A stretch of 64,000 nucleotides of DNA from assembly GCF_009830105.1 (NCBI RefSeq), contig NZ_WURB01000008.1, positions 1 to 64,000 on the forward strand. Direction: 5' to 3'. Positions 8,848-17,528 of the stretch are shown one piece after another. The DNA is from Microvirga makkahensis. Its GTDB lineage: Bacteria; Pseudomonadota; Alphaproteobacteria; Rhizobiales; Beijerinckiaceae. The stretch's first letter is position 1. Each line of letters begins with the position of its first letter. The notes beneath the pieces were generated by a model that did no database searches, was not told where the DNA came from, and worked only from the letters and a program-made list of their open reading frames with translations. Position numbers and translations under genes: made by a program.

Positions 8848-9393
8848 TTAGGCGTGCTTAGGGCGAGCGAAGGCGGCGCGGTTCCAGGGCGCTTTCTTCA
8901 GGATCCGGGCCATGCCGCAGAACCCGGTGGCCCCCGCCACTGTCAGGCCGGCGCCGACAAAGGCCGGAATGGCAAAGAACCAGGGCGACACGAACAGGCC
9001 CAGCATCGTGCCGAGGAAGACCATGCTGCCGGCCCCGATCTGCACCTGACGCTGCATCTCCAGGGGCTGGCGGCGGTCGACCGCGACGGGCAGGCCGGCC
9101 TTCTTCCAGGCGTCGAGGCCGCCCTCAACGATGAAGGCCTCACTCGCGCTGCCGGCTTTGGCGGCAAGACGGGCAGCGTTGCCCTGGGTCCGGGCGCCGC
9201 TCTTGCAATGGAAGATCACGCGCTGGCCCGGTTGGTGGCCAAGGTCCGCTTGGTCCAGCCGGGACAGAGGCGCCAGGCGGGCGCCGGGGATGTTCTCCCG
9301 GGCGTGTTCGTCGGCGTCGCGGATGTCGACGAGGATGGCGCCCTGGTCGAGCAGGCGCTTGGCTTCGGCAGGGCTGAGGGTGGGAAGCGGCAT
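8848..9393 (-). CDS. Rhodanese domain fused to DUF2892 membrane segment
   Basis: Residues 1-115 form a rhodanese sulfurtransferase domain with the catalytic C63 in FHCKSGARTQ. The rest is a short membrane region with two hydrophobic spans (FLGTMLGLFVSPWFF and FVGAGLTVAGATGFCGMA) of the DUF2892 kind. The enzyme would take sulfane sulfur from a persulfide and pass it to an acceptor at the membrane. A conserved-looking cysteine in the last span could be an acceptor; that is inference. It is the first gene of the minus-strand sulfur operon and is divergent from the metallohydrolase. Confidence 0.87.
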   Translation of the reverse strand: MPLPTLSPAEAKRLLDQGAILVDIRDADEHARENIPGARLAPLSRLDQADLGHQPGQRVIFHCKSGARTQGNAARLAAKAGSASEAFIVEGGLDAWKKAGLPVAVDRRQPLEMQRQVQIGAGSMVFLGTMLGLFVSPWFFAIPAFVGAGLTVAGATGFCGMARILKKAPWNRAAFARPKHA

Positions 9394-9433
9394 GGTGGGT
9401 CTCCAGATGGGGATCGGCCGTAGAGGCGGCGCG

Positions 9434-9480
9434 CATTAGATTAGATATTGCTTATTTAGATGATTCTTATATATTGTCAA
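9434..9480. promoter_or_regulatory. AT-rich divergent promoter with TTAGAT repeats
   Basis: This 47-base stretch is far more AT-rich than its surroundings and repeats TTAGAT or a close variant three times. It lies between the divergent rhodanese and persulfide-hydrolase genes. In Agrobacterium, Xylella and Rhodobacter the same gene pair is controlled from such a region by BigR/SqrR, ArsR-family persulfide sensors. No such regulator gene is in the window, so the regulator is inference. Confidence 0.45.
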
Positions 9481-9517
9481 CCACAACGGCGGACGAACCA
9501 TTGAGGAGGTTCAGACC

Positions 9518-10405
9518 ATGTCAGGCCAACCCATCATCCGAGCATTCTTCGACGAGCCCACCAACACCGTCAGCTACCTGGTGGCGGATCCGGCAACGAA
9601 AAAGGCGGCGATCATCGATCCTGTCTTCGACTACGACCACAACTCGGGCACGGTGGACACGCGCTCGGTCGAGGCGATGCTGAAGGCGGCCGAGGAGGCG
9701 TGCTACACGGTGGAATGGGCGCTGGAGACCCATGCCCATGCCGACCACCTCTCGGGCGCGCCCTACATCAAGGCGAAGACGGGCGCAAAGATCGGCATCG
9801 GCGAGCACATCAGGGACGTCCAGAAGATCTTCCGGCCGATCTTCAATGCCACCGACCTGAATCCGGATGGCCGCGACTTCGACCACCTGTTCAGGGACGG
9901 CGAGCGCTTCACAATCGGCGGACTCAATGTCGAGGTGCTTCACACGCCCGGGCACACCCCCGCCGATATCTCCTACAAGGTCGAGGACGCGGTGTTCGTG
10001 GGTGACACCATGTTCATGCCCGATTATGGCACTGCCCGCGCCGACTTCCCCGGCGGCAACGCTCATCAACTCTACCGCTCGATCAGACGCCTGACCGCGC
10101 TACCGCCTGAGACCCGGCTGTTCATCTGCCACGACTACAAGGCGCCGGGCCGCGACACTTATGCCTGGGAGACCACGGTCGCGGAGCAGCGCGAGAGGAA
10201 CGTGCATGTGAAGGCGGGTGTCACCGAGGGGGAGTTCGTGGCCATGCGAACCGCCCGTGACGCGAAGCTGGCTGCACCCCGGCTGCTGCTGCCCTCGATC
10301 CAGACCAACATCCGTGCTGGGAAATTCCCGCCGGCTGAAGCGAACGGCGTCCGCTACCTGATGATCCCAGTCAAGATGAAGGGCGGTGCCGAGGAGGTCG
10401 TGTGA
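9518..10405 (+). CDS. blh: Persulfide dioxygenase-like metallo-hydrolase (Blh/ETHE1 type)
   Basis: The 295-residue protein has the metallo-beta-lactamase fold with the motif THAHADHLSG (H72, H74, D76, H77), a second histidine in HTPGHTPAD and an aspartate in VGDTMFMPDYG. The closest known type is the Blh/ETHE1-like group that oxidises glutathione persulfide to sulfite. ATG 9518 has a strong GAGGAGG upstream. It is divergent from the rhodanese and exporter genes, which would handle the sulfane sulfur and the sulfite. The last 30 residues after the core are typical of Blh and not a fusion. Confidence 0.87.
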   Translation: MSGQPIIRAFFDEPTNTVSYLVADPATKKAAIIDPVFDYDHNSGTVDTRSVEAMLKAAEEACYTVEWALETHAHADHLSGAPYIKAKTGAKIGIGEHIRDVQKIFRPIFNATDLNPDGRDFDHLFRDGERFTIGGLNVEVLHTPGHTPADISYKVEDAVFVGDTMFMPDYGTARADFPGGNAHQLYRSIRRLTALPPETRLFICHDYKAPGRDTYAWETTVAEQRERNVHVKAGVTEGEFVAMRTARDAKLAAPRLLLPSIQTNIRAGKFPPAEANGVRYLMIPVKMKGGAEEVV

Positions 10406-10617
10406 TCGGAAGAGCCCTGACATTGGCGAATGCTGGGGCTCCTTTCACGCTTCGAGATCAGCCCGGGACGGGATGACCATGCCAAGCGCACGGCGAAAGC
10501 AGGTCGTGAAGCAAGTCCACACACTTCCGTGAGGTGGGATCCATCGGCGGAACCGTGCTCCTGACCGGACGTCTGTAGGAATGTCGCCTTGTATTCCTAC
10601 GTGAAGGACTTTTCTCT

Positions 10618-11232
10618 ATGCGTCTTGTTGGTCTGCTTGCCGCGTCTTTGTTGGGCGCTCTCACCTTCGGAGCCGGTTGGGCAAAGGCAGATGTGCTGAT
10701 CACCGTCGACAAGACCACCCAGCGCATGTCGGTCTCCGTTGATGGTCAGCCGCGCTACGCTTGGACGGTGTCGACCGGCAAGGCAGGGTATGAGACGCCG
10801 GTTGGCACCTTCGGGCCATTACGTCTGGTGAAGGACCATGCCTCCAAGGAGTGGGATAACTCGCCCATGCCGCACTCGATCTTCTTCACGCACCGCGGTC
10901 ATGCCATACACGGCAGTAACGCCACCCGAAGCCTGGGGCGGACCGCTTCGCACGGCTGCGTCCGCCTTGCGCCGGCACACGCGGCCAAGCTGTTCGCCCT
11001 CGTCCGCAATGAGGGAATGCGGAACACAAAGATCGTGATCCGTGGAGACGAGCCGAGGAAACTCTCCGCACGGACGGTGAAGCGAAGTCGGCCCAAGGCC
11101 CGGGATGCGGAACCGTTATCTGGAGCAGATTATTCCAGCCGCCAGCCGCAGCGTACTGAGGCACGGCGCCCTGCGCCAGCCTATCGCTACGGAAGTGCGC
11201 TGAACACGCGGGCCATCTTTGATTGGCGATGA
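10618..11232 (+). CDS. L,D-transpeptidase (YkuD), secreted
   Basis: The 204-residue protein has a signal peptide (residues 1-24) and a YkuD domain directly after it, with HGSNATRSLG and SHGCVRLAP, where C114 is the nucleophile. The C-terminal 60 residues are basic and probably disordered. It belongs to the ErfK/YbiS-like group that builds 3-3 cross-links or anchors proteins to the wall. It is the third transpeptidase gene in 11 kb and stands alone, with about 210 bases of non-coding DNA upstream in which no clear element was seen. Confidence 0.87.
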   Translation: MRLVGLLAASLLGALTFGAGWAKADVLITVDKTTQRMSVSVDGQPRYAWTVSTGKAGYETPVGTFGPLRLVKDHASKEWDNSPMPHSIFFTHRGHAIHGSNATRSLGRTASHGCVRLAPAHAAKLFALVRNEGMRNTKIVIRGDEPRKLSARTVKRSRPKARDAEPLSGADYSSRQPQRTEARRPAPAYRYGSALNTRAIFDWR

Positions 11233-11329
11233 ACAGTGATCTGCCTCTCGACTCCAAGATGGGCATATACCCAGAACGCGAAGCATCCTGCGATCTCGGC
11301 CGGCGCCGCCGCGATGTAGGCGAGGGCGG

Positions 11330-11881
11330 TCAGTGGTGGCTCTTGGGGCCATGCCCGTGGCTGCCCGAAGTCCCATAGCCGCGCAGTTCACTGTAGCGGC
11401 GGACTTGCTCGGGCGTGAGGACCTCCAAGGCGAAAGAGTGATAGCGCAGGTGGGGCCCGCGCAGCGCGCCCTGGGTCGCACCGATGTCGGGCGTGGCGGC
11501 CTGCAGGCTCGCCGGGGCGACGGACTGGGTGGCGAACTGCCGGTCGAGGTCGGTCTCCTGCGCGATCAGGCGCTCGCCGAGCGGCACCGTCTCCGTCCTC
11601 ATGGCCGCATGGAGGTCCCGTACCCGGGTGCGCTGCTCCCCAGTCGGCCCGAGCCGGTCGCCGAGTTCCAGGACATGGATCGGGCCCGGATAGCCGTTGA
11701 GCTCAGCTGGCAGTGCAAGGCCCATGCCGCGTCCCGCGCGAAGATCGGCAATCTGCTGGTCGGACGGACCCTTGATCGGCCGTGCCTCCAGGCCGGAATA
11801 GGGTGAAGGGGAAGCATGCTGGGCTTTGGCAGTGCCAGCGGCAATGAGGGTTGCGGCCGTCACGATCCATAGGCGGAACAT
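11330..11881 (-). CDS. Periplasmic Spy/CpxP-like protein of the metal operon
   Basis: The 183-residue protein starts at ATG 11881 (AAGGAGA upstream) with a signal peptide ending in AKAQ. The mature part is helical and charged, has an LTPEQVRRYSELRGY segment like the LTxxQ repeats of Spy/CpxP/heavy-metal-resistance proteins, and ends in a histidine-rich tail (HGHGPKSHH) that could bind metal. It is the last gene of the long minus-strand metal operon. The family match is moderate; no exact family name is claimed. Confidence 0.65.
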   Translation of the reverse strand: MFRLWIVTAATLIAAGTAKAQHASPSPYSGLEARPIKGPSDQQIADLRAGRGMGLALPAELNGYPGPIHVLELGDRLGPTGEQRTRVRDLHAAMRTETVPLGERLIAQETDLDRQFATQSVAPASLQAATPDIGATQGALRGPHLRYHSFALEVLTPEQVRRYSELRGYGTSGSHGHGPKSHH

Positions 11882-11909
11882 GGACGATCTCCTTTCGTAG
11901 GGACAGGGA

Positions 11910-12392
11910 TCAGAGCAGGCGGGCTCCCTGGTAGCGGGCGAAGGTTGTCCGGCTCGATGGCCCGAACAGCACCACCTCGTAGGTCTCCGGCACCATGCCC
12001 TCCATCTCCATGCCCGGCGAGCCCATCGGCATCCCGGCAACAGCCAACCCCTTGCCCGTCGGCTTCTCGGCGAGCAGGCGCTTAATCGCGTCGGCTGGCA
12101 CGTGGCCCTCGATGATATATCCCCCGATCTCGGCGGTGTGGCAGGAGGCCAGGTCCTGAGGCACCCCGAGGCGCACCTTCACCCGGTTGATCTCCGACGT
12201 CTCGACCACGTCCGCGGAGAAGCCCGCCTGGCGCAGATGGTCGACCCAGGCGGTGCAGCAGCCGCACGTCGGATCCTTGCTGACGACGATCTTCGGAAGA
12301 TCCTCGGCCTGCAGGGGGCGGGAATACGCCAGCAGGGCGCATGCCGCGAGGCCGGTGACGAGGCTGCGCCGGGTCATGTGCGTGGTGTTCAT
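11910..12392 (-). CDS. DUF411 periplasmic metal-binding protein
   Basis: The 160-residue protein has a Tat-type signal (TRRSLVTG) and the DUF411 core: KDPTCGCCTAW with a metal-binding cysteine cluster, SCHTAEIGGYIIEGHVPA, and a methionine-rich stretch GMPMGSPGMEMEGM. DUF411 proteins occur in copper and silver resistance operons and are presumed to bind Cu(I). It lies between the DmeF exporter gene and the Spy-like gene. A short remnant of a second DUF411 gene occurs at 58812-58865. Confidence 0.87.
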   Translation of the reverse strand: MNTTHMTRRSLVTGLAACALLAYSRPLQAEDLPKIVVSKDPTCGCCTAWVDHLRQAGFSADVVETSEINRVKVRLGVPQDLASCHTAEIGGYIIEGHVPADAIKRLLAEKPTGKGLAVAGMPMGSPGMEMEGMVPETYEVVLFGPSSRTTFARYQGARLL

Positions 12393-12415
12393 CGGATTGC
12401 CTTTCCGGCAGCCAA

Positions 12416-13441
12416 TCAGGCTGCCTCGCGCTGCGGGTGGTCGGGGCAAGCATGGACCTCGACGGTCACGTGGGACAGCCCTTTGATGCCGGAGAGCCGC
12501 TGCTTGTAGACGTCCGGCGGCTGAGGGGCGTCCGATACGACCGAGACGATCAGGCCAGCATGGCCGGGACCCAAGCGCCAGAGGTGGAGGTCCGTCACGC
12601 GGTCTTCCCCGACCTCGATGCGTTCGCGCACCGACCGTGTAAGCGCCTGGTCGGGGACCGCATCGAGGAGGGTGGCGCCGGCTGTGCGGATCAGCCCCCA
12701 TGACCACTGCGCGATGACGACAGCGCCCACCACGCCCATCACGGGATCGAGCCAGCTCCAGCCATAGAAGCCACCGGCAAGCAGCGCCACGATGGCGAGA
12801 ACTGAGGTCAGGGCGTCGGCGAGAACGTGCAGGTAGGCGGCGCGGATGTTCGTGTCGCCGCCATGATGATGGTGATCGCCGTGCGTATGGCCGTGGTGGT
12901 GATCTTCATGGTCATGATCGTGCTTATGGCCATGATGATGACCGTGATCATGGCCGTGATGATGGTCACCGGCCAGAAGCCAGGCGCTGGCGAGATTCAC
13001 AGCGAGCCCGATCACCGCCACCACCGTCGCCTCACCGAACTGGATCGGGACCGGGTTCATCAGGCGCATGAGGCTCTCGTAGCCGATGAGCAGGGCAATC
13101 AGGGCCAGAATGATCGCGCTGGAGAACGCTGCGAGCTCGCCGACCTTGCCGGTGCCGAACGAGAAGCGGGGATCGTGGGCATGGCTGCGGGCGAAGCGAT
13201 AGGCCAGCGCCGCGATGGCGAGCGCCGCCGCATGGGTCGACATGTGCCAGCCGTCGGCCACCAGCGCCATCGACCCGAAGATCGTCCCGGCGACGATCTC
13301 GGCGATCATCATCGCCGCCGTCAGGCCTACCACCATCCAGGTGCGCCGCTCATGCCGGTCGTGGTGCTCGCCAAGGAAGACATGCTCGTGCTGCCAATGG
13401 TGCAGGGTATGATGGTGCATCTGATCGCTCTCGTTGCTCAC
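12416..13441 (-). CDS. dmeF: DmeF-type cation diffusion facilitator
   Basis: The 341-residue cation diffusion facilitator has six membrane spans with DGWHMSTH in span II and HVLADALTS in span V, the metal site of DmeF-type Ni/Co exporters. The cytoplasmic loop between spans IV and V is a long run of histidines and aspartates (HHHGHDHGHHHGHKHDHD and further). The N-terminus is also histidine-rich. GTG 13441 is the longest start; an ATG at 13420 is possible, and neither has a strong ribosome site. Its place in a copper-type operon suggests broad metal export, which is inference. Confidence 0.9.
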   Translation of the reverse strand: MSNESDQMHHHTLHHWQHEHVFLGEHHDRHERRTWMVVGLTAAMMIAEIVAGTIFGSMALVADGWHMSTHAAALAIAALAYRFARSHAHDPRFSFGTGKVGELAAFSSAIILALIALLIGYESLMRLMNPVPIQFGEATVVAVIGLAVNLASAWLLAGDHHHGHDHGHHHGHKHDHDHEDHHHGHTHGDHHHHGGDTNIRAAYLHVLADALTSVLAIVALLAGGFYGWSWLDPVMGVVGAVVIAQWSWGLIRTAGATLLDAVPDQALTRSVRERIEVGEDRVTDLHLWRLGPGHAGLIVSVVSDAPQPPDVYKQRLSGIKGLSHVTVEVHACPDHPQREAA

Positions 13442-13534
13442 GACTTAGATGGAGCCTCAACTCGTGCTGGGGAGCGGCCCATGGCCGCTCCGGGTTTAGG
13501 GGCTACATCTTGGCCGACGACCGGCCGTGGGATC

Positions 13535-13972
13535 CTACTTGCCGTTCTTCTTGAGCCAGTCCTGCATCTCGGCGATCTCCTTCTCCTGATCGTCGATGAT
13601 CTTCTGGGCCATCCGCTTCGTCTCTGGATCCTTGGTGTGCTTGAGGGCGACCTTCGCCATCTCGACGGCACCCTGGTGATGCGGGATCATGTGCGTGCGG
13701 AAGTCCACGTCCGGGTTGCCGGTGTAGGGCACGTGCATGTTGTGCATCATCTTCATGTCCGCCGCCTTGAAGTCCTTGGTCGAGGCCGGATCGTTCGGCG
13801 ACGGCATCATGTCCTGCATCATCTTCTGCATCGCCGCCGGGTCCATGTTGCCCATGGGCATGGCGCCGGACATCGGCATGCTGCCATGGCCCTGGTGCGA
13901 GGTCTGCGCGTACGCCACGCCTGCCAGGGCGGTGATCGCGAGGGCCGCGATGGTCTTGGTGATCATCTTCAT
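13535..13972 (-). CDS. DUF305 periplasmic protein, methionine- and histidine-rich
   Basis: The 145-residue protein has a signal peptide ending AYAQ, a methionine-rich middle (MPMSGAMPMGNMDPAAM), and a DUF305 core with MMHNMHVPYTGNPDVDF and MIPHHQGAVEMAK. DUF305 is a four-helix ferritin-like domain seen in copper-resistance clusters. ATG 13972 has AGGAG upstream. The methionines and histidines point to Cu(I)/Ag(I) binding in the periplasm. Confidence 0.86.
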   Translation of the reverse strand: MKMITKTIAALAITALAGVAYAQTSHQGHGSMPMSGAMPMGNMDPAAMQKMMQDMMPSPNDPASTKDFKAADMKMMHNMHVPYTGNPDVDFRTHMIPHHQGAVEMAKVALKHTKDPETKRMAQKIIDDQEKEIAEMQDWLKKNGK

Positions 13973-13998
13973 CGTTTTCTCCTTGCTGTCAGGAAAGC

Positions 13999-14373
13999 TC
14001 AGTTGTTGACGAAGCGGGCCTGCACGGCGTGGCCGTCGGCCATGGTGGCCGAGACGACCACGCGGGCGCCTGACCCGAGCGGCTGGGCCAGGGCGCCGAC
14101 GAGCTTGTTGGGCTCGGCCGGCTGGAGTTGAACGGTCGCCGTCTTGCCGCCGTCCTGCACGATGGCGCGAGCGTTTTTCGTGCCCGCGGACGCCAGCGGC
14201 TTGCCGTCGGCCTCGGTGAGGAACAGGACGAGCTCGGAGCCATTGGCGACCAACTCGACGTGGTGTCCGGCGCTGTCGACGACGGGGCCGCCGTTCGGGC
14301 CCTTGGCCATCTCGTGGGCGGTCGCCGCCAAGGGGGCGGCTGCGATGGCAAGGGCGAGGACGAGATGCTTCAT
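13999..14373 (-). CDS. Small periplasmic protein of the RND metal operon
   Basis: The 124-residue protein has a clear signal peptide (cleavage after ATA) and a beta-rich mature part, with GPNGGPVVDSAGHHVELV followed by FLTEADGKPLAS. Proteins of this size and pattern occur beside CzcA/CusA-type pumps in alphaproteobacteria, but no named function is known to the annotator. AGGAG precedes ATG 14373. It lies directly after the pump gene, 20 bases away. Confidence 0.72.
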   Translation of the reverse strand: MKHLVLALAIAAAPLAATAHEMAKGPNGGPVVDSAGHHVELVANGSELVLFLTEADGKPLASAGTKNARAIVQDGGKTATVQLQPAEPNKLVGALAQPLGSGARVVVSATMADGHAVQARFVNN

Positions 14374-14393
14374 GGTGTTTCTCCTTGATGGGA

Positions 14394-17300
14394 TCAGAAG
14401 GCTTCCGCCGGGGTGAGGCCGCCGGTGCGGCCCTCGCGGCTGGCCCGGATGCGCTCCAGAGGCTTCTTGCCAAAGGTCAGGAACAGGACCGGGGTGAGGA
14501 AGGTGTCGATCAGCGTCGCCGAAATCAGCCCGCCGAAGATCGTCACCGCCACCGGGTGCAGGATCTCGCGCCCGGGCTCGTCCGCCCCGATCAGCAGCGG
14601 GATGAGCGCGAGGCCGGCGGAGAGCGCTGTCATCAGCACCGGCGTCAGCCGCTCCAGGCTGCCGCGGATCACAAGGTCCCTGCCGAATTGCTCGCCTTCG
14701 TAGAGGGCAAGATTGATGTAGTGCGAGACCTTCAGGATGCCGTTGCGGGCCGAGATGCCGGCGAGCGTGATGAAGCCGATCATTGAGGCGACCGAGAGTG
14801 GCTGCCCGGCGATGTTGAGCGCGATCACGCTGCCGATCAGCGCCAGCGGGATGTTGCCCATGATGATCAGCGCCAGGGCCGGTGACTGGTAGCGGCTGTA
14901 GAGCACCACGAACACGATCGCGAGCGACAGGAGCGACAGCGCACCAATCCGGAGCGTCGCCTCCTCCTGCGCCTGGAAGGTGCCCTCCAATCGGGTGACG
15001 TAGCCCTGCGGCCACTGCGTCTCCCCGGTGATGCGGCGGATGTCGGCGATGACCGCCGCCATGTCGCGCCGGCCGTCGGTGTTGCCGAGGACCGCGATCC
15101 GGCGCTGGCCGTTCTCACGCAGCACCTGGTTCGGCCCGTCCGTCTCCTGGACGGCCGCGATCATGCGCAGCGGCACGTGTCCGGTCGGCGTGGCGATGAG
15201 CAGGTCGCCGAGGCCCGTGGTGGAGCGGTCCTGGTCAGACAGGCGCATCACCACGTCGAAGCGGCGGTTGCCCTCCACGATCTGCGAGACCGTGCGCCCG
15301 TTCGACATGGTCTCCAGGGCCTGGGTCACGGTCGCCGGCGTCAGGCCGTAGAGGGCGGCCTTCTCGTAGTCGACGTCGATGCGCAGCTGAGGGATGCGCA
15401 CCTGCTTCTCGACCTGAAGGTCCACGAGACCTTCGATGCCCGACAGCCGCTCGCGCAGGCCCTCCGCCAGGGTGCGCAACGTGTCGATGTCCTCGCCGTA
15501 GATCTTCAGCGCGATCTCGGCGCGCACGCCTGAGAGCATGTGGTCGAGGCGGTGCGAGATCGGCTGCCCCACGTTGAGCGTCGCGGGCAGGACGGCCAGA
15601 CGGGCGCGGATGTCGCTCATCACCTCCTCCTTCGAGCGCTCCGACCGCTTCAGGTCGACATCGATCTCGGAGGAGTGCACGCCCTCCGCATGCTCGTCGA
15701 GCTCGGCCCGGCCCGTGCGGCGCCCGACCGAGATCACCTCGGGCACGTCCTTGATCAGGTTCTCGGCGACCAGCCCGAGCCTGTGGCTTTCGGCCAGAGC
15801 GATGCCGGGGTTGTAGGCAAGGCTGATGGTGAGCGTGCCCTCGTTGAACGGCGGCAGGAAGGCCCGGGGCAGCAGGGTCGCCCCGTAGGCCGCGAAGCCG
15901 ACGCCGAGCAGCACGGTTGTGAACAGGACCCCGCGGTGCCCGAAGGCCCAGCGCAACAGGGCGACGTTGCCCCGCTTGAGGTGGCGCACCACGAAGCTGT
16001 CGTGCTCGTGACCCTTCACCCGCCCGGACAGCAGGTAGTAGGCCAGCACCGGCGTCACGGTGATCGACGTGACGAGCGATGCCAGGATCGACACGATGTA
16101 GGCTACGCCGAGCGGCGCGAAGAGGCGCCCCTCGATGCCCGACAGCGCGAAGAGCGGGATGAACACCAGGATGATGATCATCGTCGCGTAGACAATGCCC
16201 GAGCGCACTTCCTGGCTTGCGGCCGCGATCACCTCCAGCACCGGCTGCGGTTCGGGGAGTTCCCGGTTCTCCTTGAGCCGGCGCAGGATGTTCTCGACGT
16301 CAACCACGGCGTCGTCGACGAGCTCTCCGATGGCGATGGCGAGGCCGCCCAGCGTCATCGTGTTGATGGTCAGCCCGAAGGCGTTGAAGACGAGCACGGT
16401 CACCAAGATCGAGATCGGGATAGCCGTGAGCGAGATCACGGTCGCCCGCACGTTCATCAGGAACAGGATCAGGATCACGGCGACGACGGCCGCGGCCTCC
16501 AGGAGGACCCGCTTCACGTTGTCGACCGAGGTCTCGATGAAGGTGGCCTGCCGGAACTGCAGGTTCGTGGCCGACACGCCTTGCGGCAGCGTCTTCTGGA
16601 TCTCAGCCAGCGCGGCCTCGATCTTGCCGGTGAGGTCGACCGTGTCGGCGCCGGGCTGCTTCTGGATCGACACGATCACGGCGGGCTTGCCCTGGAAGCC
16701 GGCGTCGCCGCGCTTCACTCGCGGGGCGAAGTCGACCTGGGCCACCTGGTGCAGGAAGACGGGCTGGCCCTGCTTGTGGACCACGACCGTGTTGCGCAGG
16801 TCCTCCAGCCGTTTCGTGACGCCGACGTTGCGGATCAGGTACTCGCGCCCGTGCTGGTCGACGAAGCCGCCGCCGGTGTTGGTGCCGAAGCGGGTGACGG
16901 CCGCCTCGATCTGCTCGTGAGTGACGTCGAGCGCCTGCAGGGCCGCGATGTTGGGCACGATGCGGTACTGACGGACCTCGCCGCCGATGGGGATCACCTG
17001 GGCCACGCCTGCGATGGTGAGGAGCTGCGGCCGGATGATGAAGTCGGCGATCTCGCGCACCTCCATCGGGGAGACCGTGTCGCTGGTGACGGCGACCAGC
17101 ATGATCTCGCCCATGATCGAGGTGACCGGCCCCATCTGCGGGGTGACGCCGGTTGGGAGCTGCTCGCCCACGAGCGCCAGGCGCTCGGCCACGAGCTGGC
17201 GCGAGCGGTAGATGTCGGTGCTCCAGTCGAACTCGACATAGACGATGGAGAGGCCGACGCCCGAGACGGACCGGACACGTGTGACGCCCGGCATGCCGTT

Positions 17301-17519
17301 CATCGCGGTCTCCAGCGGGTAGGTGACCAGCTGCTCGACCTCCTGCGGCGCGAGGCCCTCGGCCTCAGTCATCAAGGTGACGGTCGGCCGATTGAGGTCG
17401 GGGAACACGTCCACCGGCACGCGCGGCAGGATCCACGAGCCGTAGGCGACGAGCACGAGCGCGGCCGCGATGACGAAGAGGCGGTTCTTGAGGCTGTTGC
17501 TGACGAGGAAGTTGAACAT
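14394..17519 (-). CDS. Heavy-metal RND efflux pump permease (CusA/CzcA family)
   Basis: At 1041 residues this is a full-length RND pump: a first membrane span (residues 14-31), a large periplasmic loop, spans 2-6 from about 340, a second loop and spans to the C-terminus. The span IV motif is [13 protein letters not shown] (402-410), which holds the acidic residues of heavy-metal RND pumps but differs from the DFGxxVDGAVVMVEN of zinc/cobalt pumps. The substrate is therefore open; the surrounding genes favour Cu(I)/Ag(I). It would take metal from the adaptor encoded just upstream. No outer-membrane channel gene is present in the operon. Confidence 0.93.
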   Translation of the reverse strand: MFNFLVSNSLKNRLFVIAAALVLVAYGSWILPRVPVDVFPDLNRPTVTLMTEAEGLAPQEVEQLVTYPLETAMNGMPGVTRVRSVSGVGLSIVYVEFDWSTDIYRSRQLVAERLALVGEQLPTGVTPQMGPVTSIMGEIMLVAVTSDTVSPMEVREIADFIIRPQLLTIAGVAQVIPIGGEVRQYRIVPNIAALQALDVTHEQIEAAVTRFGTNTGGGFVDQHGREYLIRNVGVTKRLEDLRNTVVVHKQGQPVFLHQVAQVDFAPRVKRGDAGFQGKPAVIVSIQKQPGADTVDLTGKIEAALAEIQKTLPQGVSATNLQFRQATFIETSVDNVKRVLLEAAAVVAVILILFLMNVRATVISLTAIPISILVTVLVFNAFGLTINTMTLGGLAIAIGELVDDAVVDVENILRRLKENRELPEPQPVLEVIAAASQEVRSGIVYATMIIILVFIPLFALSGIEGRLFAPLGVAYIVSILASLVTSITVTPVLAYYLLSGRVKGHEHDSFVVRHLKRGNVALLRWAFGHRGVLFTTVLLGVGFAAYGATLLPRAFLPPFNEGTLTISLAYNPGIALAESHRLGLVAENLIKDVPEVISVGRRTGRAELDEHAEGVHSSEIDVDLKRSERSKEEVMSDIRARLAVLPATLNVGQPISHRLDHMLSGVRAEIALKIYGEDIDTLRTLAEGLRERLSGIEGLVDLQVEKQVRIPQLRIDVDYEKAALYGLTPATVTQALETMSNGRTVSQIVEGNRRFDVVMRLSDQDRSTTGLGDLLIATPTGHVPLRMIAAVQETDGPNQVLRENGQRRIAVLGNTDGRRDMAAVIADIRRITGETQWPQGYVTRLEGTFQAQEEATLRIGALSLLSLAIVFVVLYSRYQSPALALIIMGNIPLALIGSVIALNIAGQPLSVASMIGFITLAGISARNGILKVSHYINLALYEGEQFGRDLVIRGSLERLTPVLMTALSAGLALIPLLIGADEPGREILHPVAVTIFGGLISATLIDTFLTPVLFLTFGKKPLERIRASREGRTGGLTPAEAF

Positions 17520-17528
17520 CGCCGTGCC

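Noticed and set aside
12827..14131. A plus-strand frame of 434 codons, rich in Met and Val
   Set aside because: It is the shadow of the DmeF histidine loop and the DUF305 gene.
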